Translations under genes and position numbers: made by a program | Shown here: piece by piece, positions 22,136-33,654 of the stretch | Layout: each line of letters opens with the position of its first letter | Position numbering within the stretch: position 1 is the stretch's first letter | Assembly: GCA_949987565.1 (NCBI GenBank) | Contig: OX465111.1 | Span: 20,029,960 to 20,093,959 of the forward strand | DNA from: Luidia sarsii | Lineage: Eukaryota > Echinodermata > Asteroidea > Paxillosida > Luidiidae | Direction: 5' to 3' | DNA length: 64,000 bases | Notes under the pieces: generated by a model | The model's database searches: none | What the model saw: only the letters and a program-made list of their open reading frames with translations | Told to the model about the DNA's origin: nothing

Positions 22136-23489
22136 ATTTGCATCCACCCACCTGAGCAGATAGTTGACTATTTTGGGAGAGCCAAATATGGTTGAATCCC
22201 AGTCCAGACTAATTTTTTTACTCTTCGTTTAATTCCAATTAACCCGCCATTTTCCTTTCTTGGGGTCATAAAATATCAACATAAAAAATAGAAAAAAATG
22301 ATAAGCTTCAACTAGGAAGATGAAAATAAGGAATCAAAGGGACTTTGGGTATAATAACCATCTTTAAAATTTTATTCTACATTGATATGTCATATATACT
22401 GTACGCATAAACCATAATTAAGAAAGATAACATTATTGGCATTAGTGTTAACTTTTATTCTTTGCTTTTTTTATAAACTATTCTTGTCAAAAGAAAATCA
22501 CTTAAAATGCACTCTATTGAAAGATTGTAGGCTAGAGGTATTTTTTCTTTATCACAGTATCGCTATAAAACAGTAACGTCAATTATTTTACTTCTTGTTG
22601 CTAAAACCATTTGTTGCAATAAAAATATAGGCCCATCACCTCAATATATATACGATTAAAAAAAAAAGATATGAACCCAACATGAATACCATTTACTTTG
22701 ATTTGAAAAAAAAATAAGTAGATTTGAATAGCTGGGCTGACTGTACACACTAGGAATGGTGTTACATTGTACTCAAGGTTCCTCAGGGGAAAAAACGATT
22801 TATATTTTGTACAAGATTTGTAAGGAAATACAATTTGTAAGAAAATAAAAAAAAAATCCCTCAAACAAAACCGTGATCACTTTCTGATCAAAACATGTTG
22901 GGGCAAGTGGCACCCAAACCAAAGTATGCATTTGTAAAATGAGAGACATGATCTCCTAAATTACATAATTAAACAAAATCTTATTCCATTTGATGTCACA
23001 ATGACATTACTGAAGAAAGTGGCAGTTTTTAAAGAACTGGAATTGAAGTGTTTTAAAAAATAATAACCTGTTTCTTCTGGTGATCTGTTGCTGAACCACA
23101 AACCATTCCTCTAAGGTAGAAAGCAGATACAAAGATACTATCCCCCCTGGCCAAAACAAAATCTTTGGATGGTTGAACAATTCTGAGAAAATGTAACCCA
23201 ACTTTACCTATTTTGGGAACTTTCTCAGTCGATAGATTCATCAGCAATTTGAATACAACAGGAAAATCTGATACTTCTTAGAAGACTCTGACAGGCATTG
23301 AGAACTAGCGCCGACGGGAAAACCAGGTGATAGTTCCTAGGTGCAGAGTGGATCAACCACAATGCCCAAGATTAATCATCGTGGAAAAAGGGGCGGAGAT
23401 GTCTTTAAAACAAAAAATGGTTGAGGGAGAAAATCCAGCTCCCTTTTAGCGGGAAGATTGCAGCTACACCAAACACCAATCACCTCATT
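22136..23489. other. AT-rich spacer, nothing recognised
   Basis: Long A and T runs. Open frames are short and without domains. Confidence 0.5.
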
Positions 23490-23492
23490 AAA

Positions 23493-23578
23493 GAACTTGT
23501 GTGCGGCTCTGAGAAGAGCCGGTGACTCAACGTTTCGGACAGTGTTTGCTCTGCCTGTCGTCGGGAGACCGGGAGAGA
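23493..23578 (-). mobile_element. Family B element with canonical histone-type hairpin
   Basis: On the minus strand a core-like CCGACGA, stem, CGAAACGTTGAGTC is followed by GGCTCTTCTCAGAGCC. The stem of that hairpin equals the animal histone mRNA 3' stem and the loop differs by one base. No histone coding sequence lies nearby. Confidence 0.65.
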
Positions 23579-25206
23579 AGAGTACGCCGTCTGAAACGAG
23601 TAACCGCCAACTCTCAGAGCCACATTCATACTAGAAAGAGAAAGCGTGCACGGTGTCGACGCAAACTTTCTAACATTGTGGATTCCACAAATCCCCATCA
23701 AGTCTTATCCGACTCTCACTTCGGTGTTGAAAACCAAACGGGTGGCTTTGGAGTGACTGCTCAAAGGTGACTAACTCGGAACAAAACTATTTCAAACGTC
23801 CATGAGGATTTGACCGACTTCCAACCACGTTTCATAAGCAACATGGTTCCTTAGCTGTGTGGTGGTTGCCTAGCATAGACCCAGTGCGTACATTGGTGCT
23901 CACCGAGTGGGGTTAGAACCCTGGTCACAAGGCGGTGCAGGCAGTGGAAATAACATGGAATGACAAACACTAAAGCAATTTTGGAAGTAGCAACGCCAAT
24001 CAGCTGTAAACAATAACATGCACAAAATTCAAAGATTATCATAGAAATCTCATCCTCCAAATTCTTTAAAATATTGTAGAGATGTTCTTTGAAAACTATC
24101 TAGGTGAAATATGAACAAACATTAATTCCTATTTTTTGAAAACAAGTCCTGTCTGTAAGTAGCAATCTTTGAAATTGTGATTTTTTTTTATACATTAAAT
24201 GCACCCCCCCCCCAAAAAAAAACCCAAACCAAAAAGAAAAACCAATAAAATTCTGACAACACCCATTTATAATGAATAGGTCAGGTGATAAAATCATTTG
24301 AATACCGTTGGCTAATCTTTGTCGGTCTTTCAAACCAACACCTTTAAAACCAAATAACCCTACTTAAAAAAATTGCACCCCTACTTATTTGTACACACCT
24401 TAAAAAATTCTGCCTGAAAAAAAAATCATCGAGAAAAAAACATTCTCATTGATAAAATGAAATAAATCTCCTGCTTTAGCTGATAAGGAATCATTGCGAT
24501 ATATCTCTAGGATACCGTGACCATCAACGCAAACAAAATGTACAATCATGAATCGTCATATTTCTCTTCGAATACCCTCGTTGCCAAACAGACACGGACG
24601 GGAATATTTCGATAAACCGATAAAAACACCGCGAACTTAATCGTGACGACTTTGGCCGCTTGTGCCTAATATATATTGATCTGCACAGTGGCCAGTATAA
24701 AGGTAACACGATGCATAAGTATATACACACACTATCAGACGTAATTTATACACACATTGGACCAGTGCAGAAGAAGATTACACAGTAGCCCTTTCTCTAT
24801 CTTATTGGTCTCATCACGAACACTATTCTACTGTACATCGGAATAAATAGAAGTAGTAGTTGAAAGATGCATGTTTATTGCGGGTAAGAGAGAGAGACTC
24901 AATCGATGATCCTTTTTTTTTCGGGGGGGAAAAACAGCTGCGTTGAGGATAACCTTTTGCGTGTCTTGACACGAACCGGACGTGTATTGGCATTGAAGCC
25001 TGTAAGCTCTGTGTAAACATCGCATTGTGCAGCAAAAACATTGCAGTTATTCATATGCAAATAGGACATTAACATCTGGTCAATTCCTTCTCTATGACAC
25101 TATTTCTATTGTAGTTTTCAGTAATAATTTGATATGTCAATCCAGAAATGGAATCAGTCTAGTGCGGGCCCTAATTCTGAGTGATTTTGAGTTAGTGCTT
25201 TACCCC
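23579..25206. other. Spacer, nothing recognised
   Basis: A C run with adjoining A run near 24205-24228. No coding evidence. Confidence 0.5.
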
Positions 25207-25242
25207 ATTTTTTTTTTTTTTTTTTTTAGGGGGGGGGGGGCA
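25207..25242. repeat. T run joined to a G run
   Basis: About 20 T, one A, then 12 G. Similar to 12632-12667. Confidence 0.85.
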
Positions 25243-26559
25243 TTATTTGTTTCTCAAGAGGAATTGCTAACCTCATTTCTGGAACTTGTTTTACTCTTAG
25301 CAGCTGTACCCTAAAAACCTGAATATCCGTTGATTGATTTTTGTTTGTTTCTGGAACCACGTACCAGACACATGAAATGGATTTTGTTTTGTCCCGTTCA
25401 CGGGGAGTCCTTGAGTCAAAAACAATGGCTTGCGGGCCGCGAATACATTAAATGCAACCTTTGACCTTTGTCGTCTATGGAAGAATCTTTCAAAACGTGA
25501 CAGAGAAATTCTGTTTTCTGGGAGAAGCTAAATGAGTCGGCATCATTTTTTCATTCTTCCAAATGACGCCGACGATTTGGTCCTCATGAAATTTAACTGG
25601 AATGTGCGACAATGGTGCCGAATATGTTGCCTTTTCGCTCAAGTGCAACTCAATACTACAATAGTAAAAATATGTTATCTTTTTCAATAAAATAGTACTA
25701 AGTGCTGTTATTATTGTATATGAATCGCTGATAAAATACTGTAGCTATTTAGGATAAGAACAAGTTTCTATAGAAACTGCAGGAATGTGGAATAAGCAGA
25801 ACCAGTAAATAGAGAGAAGGGAGTATTTGGGAAACAAACGGACTCTAAGGTTTCTAAAAAAAAAAATGCATACAAAAATCATCACTGCACCACTCATTGG
25901 TCAATACAGTGCTTCAAGTAATGTACAGGATCATATCTATTAACAAACCAAACGTTGCTTAAAGACTATTCCTCGCCCAAATGACCACAATTTGTGACAA
26001 TAAATTTCTATCGAATCTCAAGGGGGCAAGGGAACAACCCAATTAGGGGGAAAACAATAATTATACACGTGCGAATATACAAAATAAGCAGTGATTACCA
26101 TATCATAATTATTAATCTTTTTTTACAATCATTAAATATATTAAAAATGTCGCTGTCATTAAACATCTCCTGCTGATGATTATAGATTTTCCACAAAAAT
26201 AATAATGCCAAATGTTCGCATCTTTTAAAAGGCATATTGTGATTTTTGTCTAACACTGACAATAGGTGTAGTGCCCTAAGGAACACCTATCCACACACAC
26301 ACACACTAGGGATGTTAACGATTGGGGAAACAGTTTGACAAAGGGAACAACTGCGCTTTGCGTTTGCAACGATTTGAAGAAAAAAAAGAGGAATGTGCAA
26401 CCATGCAGTGTCACTGTGCAGGCAATTACTGTAAACATTCAAGGTGATTTTTTGACTGGCAGAAAAATCCGAACATTTTCGTGACGGCACAGGCTCAAGG
26501 AAACAAGAAGACGATACGGTCTGGGACCCTGACTCCTCACTGCATACGGACAAGCACAA
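25243..26559. other. Spacer downstream of the minus-strand gene
   Basis: Short CA run at 26291-26308. No exon or polyadenylation signal could be assigned with confidence. Confidence 0.45.
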
Positions 26560-27020
26560 AGCGAGGGGGGCTTCTCTGCAGCTCCCCGGTCTCCTCGCCC
26601 GACCCTTGACCCGTGACCTCTCGACCTCTGCACCTGTCAGAAGAGGAGGGTCGCCGAGCCTGAGCCCGCCAAGGGTTACAGTGTGCATTGATGTGTGGAG
26701 CAGTCAGGATCCCAGACTCGTCATTGTACATGTGTATGGCCATGCAGAAAGTGTGAGACCATTCTATAGCATCTCTGACCCTCAACCCTTGAACCTTGAC
26801 CTCTCCAAACTTTCAAAAGAGGAGAGCTACAGTGGCCTAGTTGGCTGAGTGTCATGGAAATGTACAGGTGTGTGGTGCGGTCTGGATCCCGGACTAGTCA
26901 CGGGTTACGCAGCACAGCTAGCCATCTCAAGTTCGACCCCTGTCTCCTCATCCGACCTTTGGCCGCCCTTTGACCTTTGCCGATCCTCTTCCTCAACCTC
27001 TCAGAAGAGGAGGGCTGCAG
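26560..27020 (-). repeat. Diverged tandem repeat spanning the stop codon and 3' UTR
   Basis: CCTCCTCTTCTGA plus AGGTC-rich text occurs at the stop codon and again near 26650, and a weaker CTCCTCTTTTGAAAG version lies near 26815. Intervening ACACA, TGTAC and GGGATCC blocks recur too (26700 and 26890). Confidence 0.55.
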
Positions 27021-27215
27021 AGCCGGAGCCGGCCGAGGAGAAATAGTCGCCCGTGGCCTCGTAGGTAATGGCAATGTCGTCCGGGTCTGGGGAAGGAGAT
27101 GGGGGCTGGGCAGGTTCCTCTCTGGCAGGCTCCTCTTGTTGTGTCTGCTGCTGCTGCTGCCTGAAGGACATGGGGCTGAAGTACTGCAGATCCTTGGGCG
27201 TGTAGCTCTGCAAAC
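27001..27215 (-). CDS. Phostensin/taperin-family protein, coding exon 3 (C-terminus)
   Basis: The acceptor TTTGCAG ends at 27216. The two first bases GT complete the split glycine codon from exon 2, then LQSYTPKDLQYFSPMSF follows, a C-terminal block of the family. Next come a short glutamine-rich run (QQQQQTQQ), a Pro/Glu-rich linker, DDIAITYEATGDYFSS and the end SAALLF with stop TGA at 27003-27001. There are 70 residues after the split codon, giving 888 in total. The TPK...F pattern and correct phase favour this as the true last exon, but an alternative terminal exon cannot be excluded. The sequence around the stop is echoed twice further downstream in the presumed 3' UTR (see 26560-27020). 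Confidence 0.75.
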
Positions 27216-27329
27216 CTGCAAACCACGGCAAGACAAACAAGGAAAAAGAAAAGAGAGCAAACATTAGATCACAGTGACCAGCTAGGAGAACCAGTGGATG
27301 TAAATTTCTTTTTGAAAAATTGACAAGAA

Positions 27330-27655
27330 AATTGCTGTCTGAACTGGGACTTGAACCAGAGTCCTCTGGTTTTGCGTACCAGTGCTCTTACCATCTGAGA
27401 TAACATGTATCTAGCCCTTAGATGGTGGCCTTCCCAAATAGTCAACTAGTCTTTGGCACACCAGTGCTCTTACCATCTGAGCTATCCAGCCCTTAGATGG
27501 TGGCCTTCCCAAATAGTCAACTAGTCTTTGGCACACCAGCGCTCTTACCATCTGAGCTATCTAGCCCTTAGATGGTGGCCTTCCCTAATAGTCGGCTAGT
27601 TTTTGCCAGAGTGGGGATGCAGAAGCACTCAACTATTAACTGCCGTACATGTATA
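27330..27655 (-). mobile_element. tRNA-like SINE (family E) with triplicated A-box segment
   Basis: The minus strand carries CTGGTTCAAGTCCCAG (B box) once. The segment CATCTGAGCTATCCAGCC (plus) with TTAGATGGTGGCCTTCCC is repeated three times at about 72-bp steps. Confidence 0.85.
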
Positions 27656-28889
27656 TTGTAAGTCGTAACATTTCAACAGGTATAATGGAAAATAAACTGA
27701 ACAATTTCCATCCAAAGAGATTTTCTTCATGACAGCCCACAAGCACTGTCCTGGGAGAATCGGTGAAAAAAATGGCTCAGAATTTCTTTTTGTGTTTGGC
27801 GGTTGTTTTCCCTAGTGTGAGGAATAAGGATCCAGTCAGTAGATTTGATTAGGAAGAGAAATAGATCTTTGAATGACGGTTGGTAGTGCCCAGACTACAA
27901 GTGCAGCTGAGCAGTGACTCGTCTGGCGCCCTCTATGGGCAGTGCAAGGAGCATACCCCCCCCCCCCCCGTCAGTCCAATGACGGACAGTGACAGTTTAC
28001 ACACGTATACACAAATACGCATCTGAGGAAGGGGCCCAATTGTCGACCTCCTACTGTAGTTGGTGGGCCCTGGTAACTGGTCTCGCTCTTCTGATTGAGC
28101 CCAGGCGAACGACAACAACTTGAGACAGCAGCACCTCTAATTGCTGCTTGCCTCATACGCAAGAAGACTCATCAGAGCCGACGCTAATGGAATAAAAGCC
28201 GACAAATCTCCGTCTCGAATCTTACATCATCATCGTATAATGTACTGCATGCATGTACGCGCTGCACACCAGGAAAAAAAAAATCCCCAGAAATGTAATC
28301 AATCGGAAGAGAGCTGAAAACCGTTGCCAAATCAAAAGCCAATTCAATTTGGACGGGAGAAAGAATATTGACAGGAGGTCTTACTCCGTTGGGATTCTGA
28401 ACGTCATCTACCCCGAGTGACATTAGATTAACTTTGAGCACCTCTATGCCATGCTCCTACGCACATGTAAATTGAATAGCGGTTCCCTCCACTGTCGGGT
28501 AGGTTAATGACTGCAACAAATTTAACGCACGTCTATTGCAAACTGAATAGGCGTGATTGTAAGCAATTTTCCTCTGACCAGTCTATAATCACGTTTGTTC
28601 GTGATCTACGCGTATGCGTATTTATAGCAGTATTTTCAGGAGCTAGAAACTCGTCAGTACATGTACCGGTACTTTTGTGCATGCAATGTACATGCATGTG
28701 CATGCAGGATACACTAATGCATGGGCTAGACTGCATGCTTGAACTATGAGATCTGAAGTAAATGCACATGTATCAGGGGTCAAATTTGGTGAGAAAAAAA
28801 CCCCCACACATACAGGACAACAGTTTTAGACACTGAAGAATCTTATTAGACCTAATTTCTTAAGTTTGAGTCAAACGCAAACTAGCCTT
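27656..28889. other. Intron 2 sequence, nothing recognised
   Basis: C run at 27957-27969 and a TGTAC/GCATG cluster near 28655-28700. No further exon seen. Confidence 0.5.
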
Positions 28890-29075
28890 TTCTGAAAAAT
28901 TACCATTCAGCCTCCATCCCCAAAATCCTCCATGAAAATGTTTGCATTCTGCCTCAATCCTCTTAAATACTCCGATACTTTATGTTACTACCAGGTAACC
29001 AGCCTCTATCCTACAGAATCTTCTAACACCACCCGGAGGATTGTGGAGGATTGAGGAAGGATAGATTTACACCTG
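28890..29075. mobile_element. Dispersed repeat family G, copy 2
   Basis: TGCCTCAATCCTCTTAAAT at the left and GGAGGATTGTGGAGGATTGA at the right form the inverted ends seen at 9185-9505. Confidence 0.6.
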
Positions 29076-29944
29076 TGTCCTACATGTAAATCAAGTGGCA
29101 TTCTTGGTCAGTTTCACTTTGCGTGCACTATGCATTCATGTGTATCAACCAAGCCTATCACAATATGGCTACAGAAGATCTTCCTTTTTTTTAGCATGGT
29201 GCAAAGAGGCACTTGCTCAAAAAAAAAAAAAAAATGGGGGAAAAAAGAGAGACCAAATAAAAGGTTTTAATTGTAATCAGACATTGACTGTAAAATTGGA
29301 GTGCAATTTTCTTTTCATTGAGCCAAAAAACCCCAAAATTCTTAGACAGCTGGTCCAGTGTGGTCACACGCTGCACAAGACCGATGCTTGGATGACTAGA
29401 CTCAATCCATGGTCTAGCGGATATTTCAATTGCTTTTATTTCGCAGAAAACGGATATCTGTCACTCACGCAGGAGAAACACGGTACATTGTACTTGGCTC
29501 ATACCATGTCAATTTAAAACCCGAGTTCAAAGTACGTACATGTATTGTCTCTGTGTATTTTACGTCAGACTACAATCTCATCAAATGTTTCGATTCCGGC
29601 TTTGAATGAAATTCCCCCTCCCACACACTTCCAATACAATTCCTTTGGGAAATGCAGCCGAGGCGAATTTTTTTCTTTACAGTTTCGACTCTTGACATGC
29701 GGCTATTCTCAAGACAGCGCTGAAAAACTTGTGAGAAAATTTGTCACCTCGTAAGTTAGTCGTAGCAATTCTCGATCGACGAATTACGGTAACTCAGACA
29801 AGGAAGACTTTAAAACGGTTTTGCAAGGCAACGGGGTGACCTTTTTTCTGTGGACAATTTCACAGGGATTGGAAGGACTGAACAAATTTGTCTCAATGAC
29901 TCTCGTAGTACAGTACTTCATTTGAAGTGACCTTACGGCTATCA
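29076..29944. other. Intron 2 sequence, nothing recognised
   Basis: One A run near 29219-29234. A plus-strand 140-codon frame here has no domain. Confidence 0.45.
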
Positions 29945-29949
29945 TTGCA

Positions 29950-30045
29950 GACAATTTAGAGGACCTGATGTTAGCAGGACCTGTCAAGAGGGCAGGCAGG
30001 CCTTTGAGAAAATCGGGGAACTTGAAATGTCAGGCCCACTGGATC
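29950..30045. mobile_element. Family A hairpin, inverted pair
   Basis: GAGGACCTGATGTTAGCAGG at the left and TTGAAATGTCAGGCCCACT at the right. Confidence 0.55.
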
Positions 30046-30209
30046 CCTAACTTCCTATTTGTAGGAACTGGGTCTTTCAAGTCTGCAAAGCACTTTGCAA
30101 AATTGAATTAATACTCTAAGTTATATCCATGTGCATGGACTTGAAAGCCATATGATACTGTCAGATTTTTCCCAATGAGAGCGGCTTTGCCACACTTTGC
30201 ACAAAGTAA

Positions 30210-30838
30210 GATACAGAGAGACAGTGACAGATACACAGACACAGACAGTGACAGAAACACAGACACAGGCAGTGACAGATACACAGACACAGACAGTGAC
30301 AGATACACAGACACAGACAGTGACAGATACACAGACACAGACAGTGACAGATACACAGACACAGACAGTGACAGATACACAGACACAGACAGTGACAGAT
30401 ACACAGACACAGACAGTGACAGATACACAGACACAGACAGTAACAGATACACAGACAGTGACAGATACACAGACAGTGACAGTGACAAATAGACAGACAC
30501 AGACAGTGACAGATACACAGACACAGACAGTGACAGATACACAGACAGTGACAGATACACAGACAGTGACAGATACACAGACACAGTGACATATACACAG
30601 ACAGTGACATATACATGTACATGTACACAGACACAGACAGTGACATATACATAGACACAGACAGTGACATATACATGTACACAGACACTGACAGTGACAG
30701 ATACATGTACATGTACATGTACATAGACACAGACAGTGACAGATACACAGACACAGACAGTAACAGACACACAGACACAGACAGTGACACACACTACACA
30801 GACTCAGACAGTGACAGTGACAGATACACAGACAGGGA
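30210..30838. repeat. 24-bp minisatellite at the intron 2 donor
   Basis: The unit is ACAGACACAGACAGTGACAG plus ATAC, about 26 times, some units shortened and a few carrying ACATGT inserts (30614-30730). The array ends about 13 bases from the splice donor of exon 2. It is open in several frames on both strands. Confidence 0.95.
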
Positions 30839-30851
30839 GGCGCAGACTCAC

Positions 30852-31110
30852 CCTCATGGGCCAAGACGTTGTGAGAGGAGGAGGAGGAGGAGGAGGAGGA
30901 GGAGGAGGAGGAGGAGGAGGAGGAGGAGGAGGAGGCAGGGCCGTCCATCAGGTCCTCATCTTCTTCGTCCTGGACCTGAGCCTCTTGACGTGAGAGTCGT
31001 GGGTTACCATTGAGTCCTCTCTCCTCACGCAGGTACTCAGTGAGTAGCGATGACTCAGACTGGTACTCGAACGTCGTGCTCAGATTGGCATTGTCAAAGG
31101 TGATCCGTAA
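30852..31110 (-). CDS. Phostensin/taperin-family protein, coding exon 2 (PP1-binding region)
   Basis: The acceptor TTGCAG ends at 31111, and the exon opens in phase 0 with LRITFDNANL. RITF fits the RVxF-type docking motif for protein phosphatase 1 (732-736 region). It is followed by FEYQSESSLLTEYL, the conserved block seen after the PP1 motif in phostensin and taperin. An acidic stretch (DEEDEDLMD) follows, then about 20 serines encoded by a pure TCC (GGA on plus) microsatellite, then HNVLAHE. The donor GTGAGT begins at 30851, leaving phase 1. Open reading continues into the intron only because the adjoining minisatellite lacks stops. The exon lies about 13 kb from exon 1, and both the matching phase and the family motif support joining them. 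Confidence 0.8.
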
Positions 31111-31399
31111 CTGCAATTTGAGAAAAAAAAGTTTTAAAAGTAAAGACTAGGACGTATACCATGAAAATAAAAATAAAACATAATACAATAAATTTTCATC
31201 ATTATCTGTTTTGAAATTTGAATAAACAAACGAACGAAAAAATGAAAAATGGATACTTGAAAAACCTGAATAGATCTATATTAACAAACATAATAGAAAA
31301 GATGAACAATATTCAATAATGCCCTTTAAAACATACAAAATTTAAGAATGTCTCTTAAGCAATTAACAATTTTCTTGTACCGTATGTGAAGCACATGAC
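31111..31399. other. AT-rich start of intron 1 side, nothing recognised
   Basis: Includes the polypyrimidine tract and acceptor for exon 2 on the minus strand. Otherwise A-rich. Confidence 0.5.
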
Positions 31400-31590
31400 A
31401 AGTACAGGTACATGTACAGTATCATGTACTGTATACATACAATGTACATGTACATGTGTACATATACGTGTACGTGTACATGTTCATTGTGCATAATTAT
31501 GTACATGTATTGTACATTGTGTACATGTGCAAGTCTGCTTGCACACTACATGTACATGTACATGTACATGTACACATGTGTACACGTGCA
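31400..31590. repeat. ACATGT microsatellite cluster
   Basis: Interrupted GTACATGTAC runs, densest at 31548-31575. Confidence 0.9.
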
Positions 31591-32038
31591 CTGTAATGGT
31601 CAAAGTGACAAAAACAAACTTTTTCTGAAAAGAAAAACAGAAATCAATTCTGAATTGTCCACTGCACTGGACGGCTAATTCATTGCATGCACAGATGCAG
31701 ACTGCATGCATGCACATGCACACATGTACATATTCAATCGTACATGTGCAGGTGTAGGATTGATCAATAAGAGGACTGCGTACATGTAATGAGCTTGGTC
31801 GGCTGGTCGGTGCCAATGGCTGCAAATTCATAACCCAAGTGCAGTGACCATTCCATTGATTACCAATAATCAATGCCAACTGCACCAATGGCATAGGGCA
31901 CTGTGTACATACATGTACACCAATGTGGAAATGTGTGTGCACTGAACGGCAATGTACAGTACAACGTACATGTTAGGTGGCCAACTCATTTTCTGTTGTT
32001 TTAACAGTGTCTTTTAATTTGGGTGATCAATTCAAATA
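31591..32038. other. Intron spacer
   Basis: GCATGCA words at 31684-31720. No exon seen. Confidence 0.45.
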
Positions 32039-32370
32039 AACCGGTACATGTACATGCACATGTACATGTACAGTGTACATGTACAGTAGATGGAAATGTG
32101 TTGCTCATGTACAGTACAGTGTACATGTATGTACGGTAACTTCCAGGAAGATACATGTACAATTACATGTACATGTAGGTACAATGTATTAAAATGTAAT
32201 GTACATGTACCACACCTGTAAGTCCACAGAAATGGGGATCTAAACACTTGTACTACTACTGTACACATGTACATGTAACTAATACATACTACATGTACAT
32301 GTACATATGTACATTGTACAGTACACATGTACATGCATAAATGTATAATGTACATGTACAAATGTTCCAT
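32039..32370. repeat. ACATGT microsatellite cluster
   Basis: Several runs of ACATGT separated by ordinary sequence. Confidence 0.85.
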
Positions 32371-32637
32371 AATCCATTACATGGAAATGTACACAATCTA
32401 CTCTCTCCCACTCTCTCATGTAATGTTCTGTTACACCTGTACATGGAAATGAACAATTTGTCTGTGTTGATATTTCAATGAAATGGAGGCCTAGAGGCCA
32501 AATGTTTGGATCCAAAGGGAGAAACCAGCCTTCAAGAAAGAGTCCTCCTACTGGTACATGTACATGTATGTAGGATCCTCAAGTAGGAGGTTGCAAAGTT
32601 TTTACTGATTTCAATGACCAAGATGGAAATCTCAAAC

Positions 32638-32787
32638 AAGTAGGGGGTCAGATGTTTCGATCCTACCTAGCAGGACCTTTCTCAACGGAAGAATCAAAGG
32701 ACAAATGCAGATGGGGAAGGGAGAGTGATTAGGATATGGATGGATGACAGATAGGCCCCCTAAAGGACAAAGAAGAAAGCTGGTTAA
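32638..32787 (-). mobile_element. Family A hairpin with attached purine-rich body
   Basis: CAGATGTTTCGATCCTACC at 32649 with GGACCTTTCTCAACGG, then GGGAAGGGAGAGTGATTAGG and ATGGATGACAGATAGG as in the family F bodies at 3480 and 57860. Confidence 0.7.
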
Positions 32788-33158
32788 AGGCCCAATACAA
32801 CATCGGGAAAATTGGACAACATCGATGTCCACAGATTTCCTTCTAATTTACACACTTTGTAGATGATCATGGTAGAATCCTCATGTTGAAATCTTAGTCT
32901 GAAATGCAGTAACTCTCGAGAAATCTTCACTCAAACATCGACAAATACTTTATTACTCGCGAGTCGCGAGTAATAAACTACATGTATTTTGTCCTCTACA
33001 GAATGGTGCGAAAACCGTGACAATTTTTTGCCTTTTTCTACTTTCTCAGATTACCATTTTAGCTAAAACGTTCGCAGGATTTCTTTTTTGGAATGTTTAG
33101 TGGTTTAACACACAAACTGTGGCAATCTTTTGACTTTTACCAATGTTGTATTGGGCCT
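32788..33158. mobile_element. 371-bp MITE with TTAA target duplication
   Basis: AGGCCCAATACAACAT (32788-32803) is mirrored exactly by ATGTTGTATTGGGCCT (33143-33158). TTAA flanks both ends (32784-32787 and 33159-33162), the target used by piggyBac-type transposases. It contains the palindrome ACTCGCGAGTCGCGAGT. Confidence 0.88.
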
Positions 33159-33162
33159 TTAA

Positions 33163-33654
33163 AAAAAAAAAGTTCAATGAGAACATGGCTTTCGAGTGAA
33201 GTGAACAAGTTGTTGAGTGAGATTTCCACACATACAGTACAAGTGCATGTAATCATGATGTACATGTAATACACTGTGCAAGTATTATATGACGCAAATT
33301 CGCCCATCCAATGACGCAATTGGAACGGACATAAAAAGACAGACTTTGATTAACCTAATGAAAGGCAGGCCTTCTAGCCCTCTACCCTGCACTCCCCTAG
33401 CACTCCTTGACAGGGTAAGGAACAGTAGCATCTCAGGAGATCAATGGAAGGACACTTGGGCGCATCTTGCCATCCTATCTGAGCAGCCATCTATAGTATG
33501 GTATCTTGCCTGTAGCCTGCCACAGGCAAGAGGGAATAGAGTAGATACAGTACAGGGTAGATCTATACACAGTACGCTACTACTGGTAATTGAATGCACT
33601 GGTTCAGATCTAGGCAGTCACTACATTGTGCACATTGTATATATCGCTCTCAGT
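33163..33654. other. Intron spacer
   Basis: A plus-strand frame of about 120 codons runs through it into the CT tract. No domain recognised. Confidence 0.4.

Noticed and set aside
23493..23578. A histone gene 3' end
   Set aside because: The stem-loop is convincing but no histone coding sequence lies on either side, and copies elsewhere occur with the same repeat flanks.
30121..31116. A 331-codon minus-strand frame running through exon 2 into the minisatellite
   Set aside because: The right part is only the 24-bp repeat read as protein. A consensus donor ends the exon at 30852 and the continuation is found at 27215.
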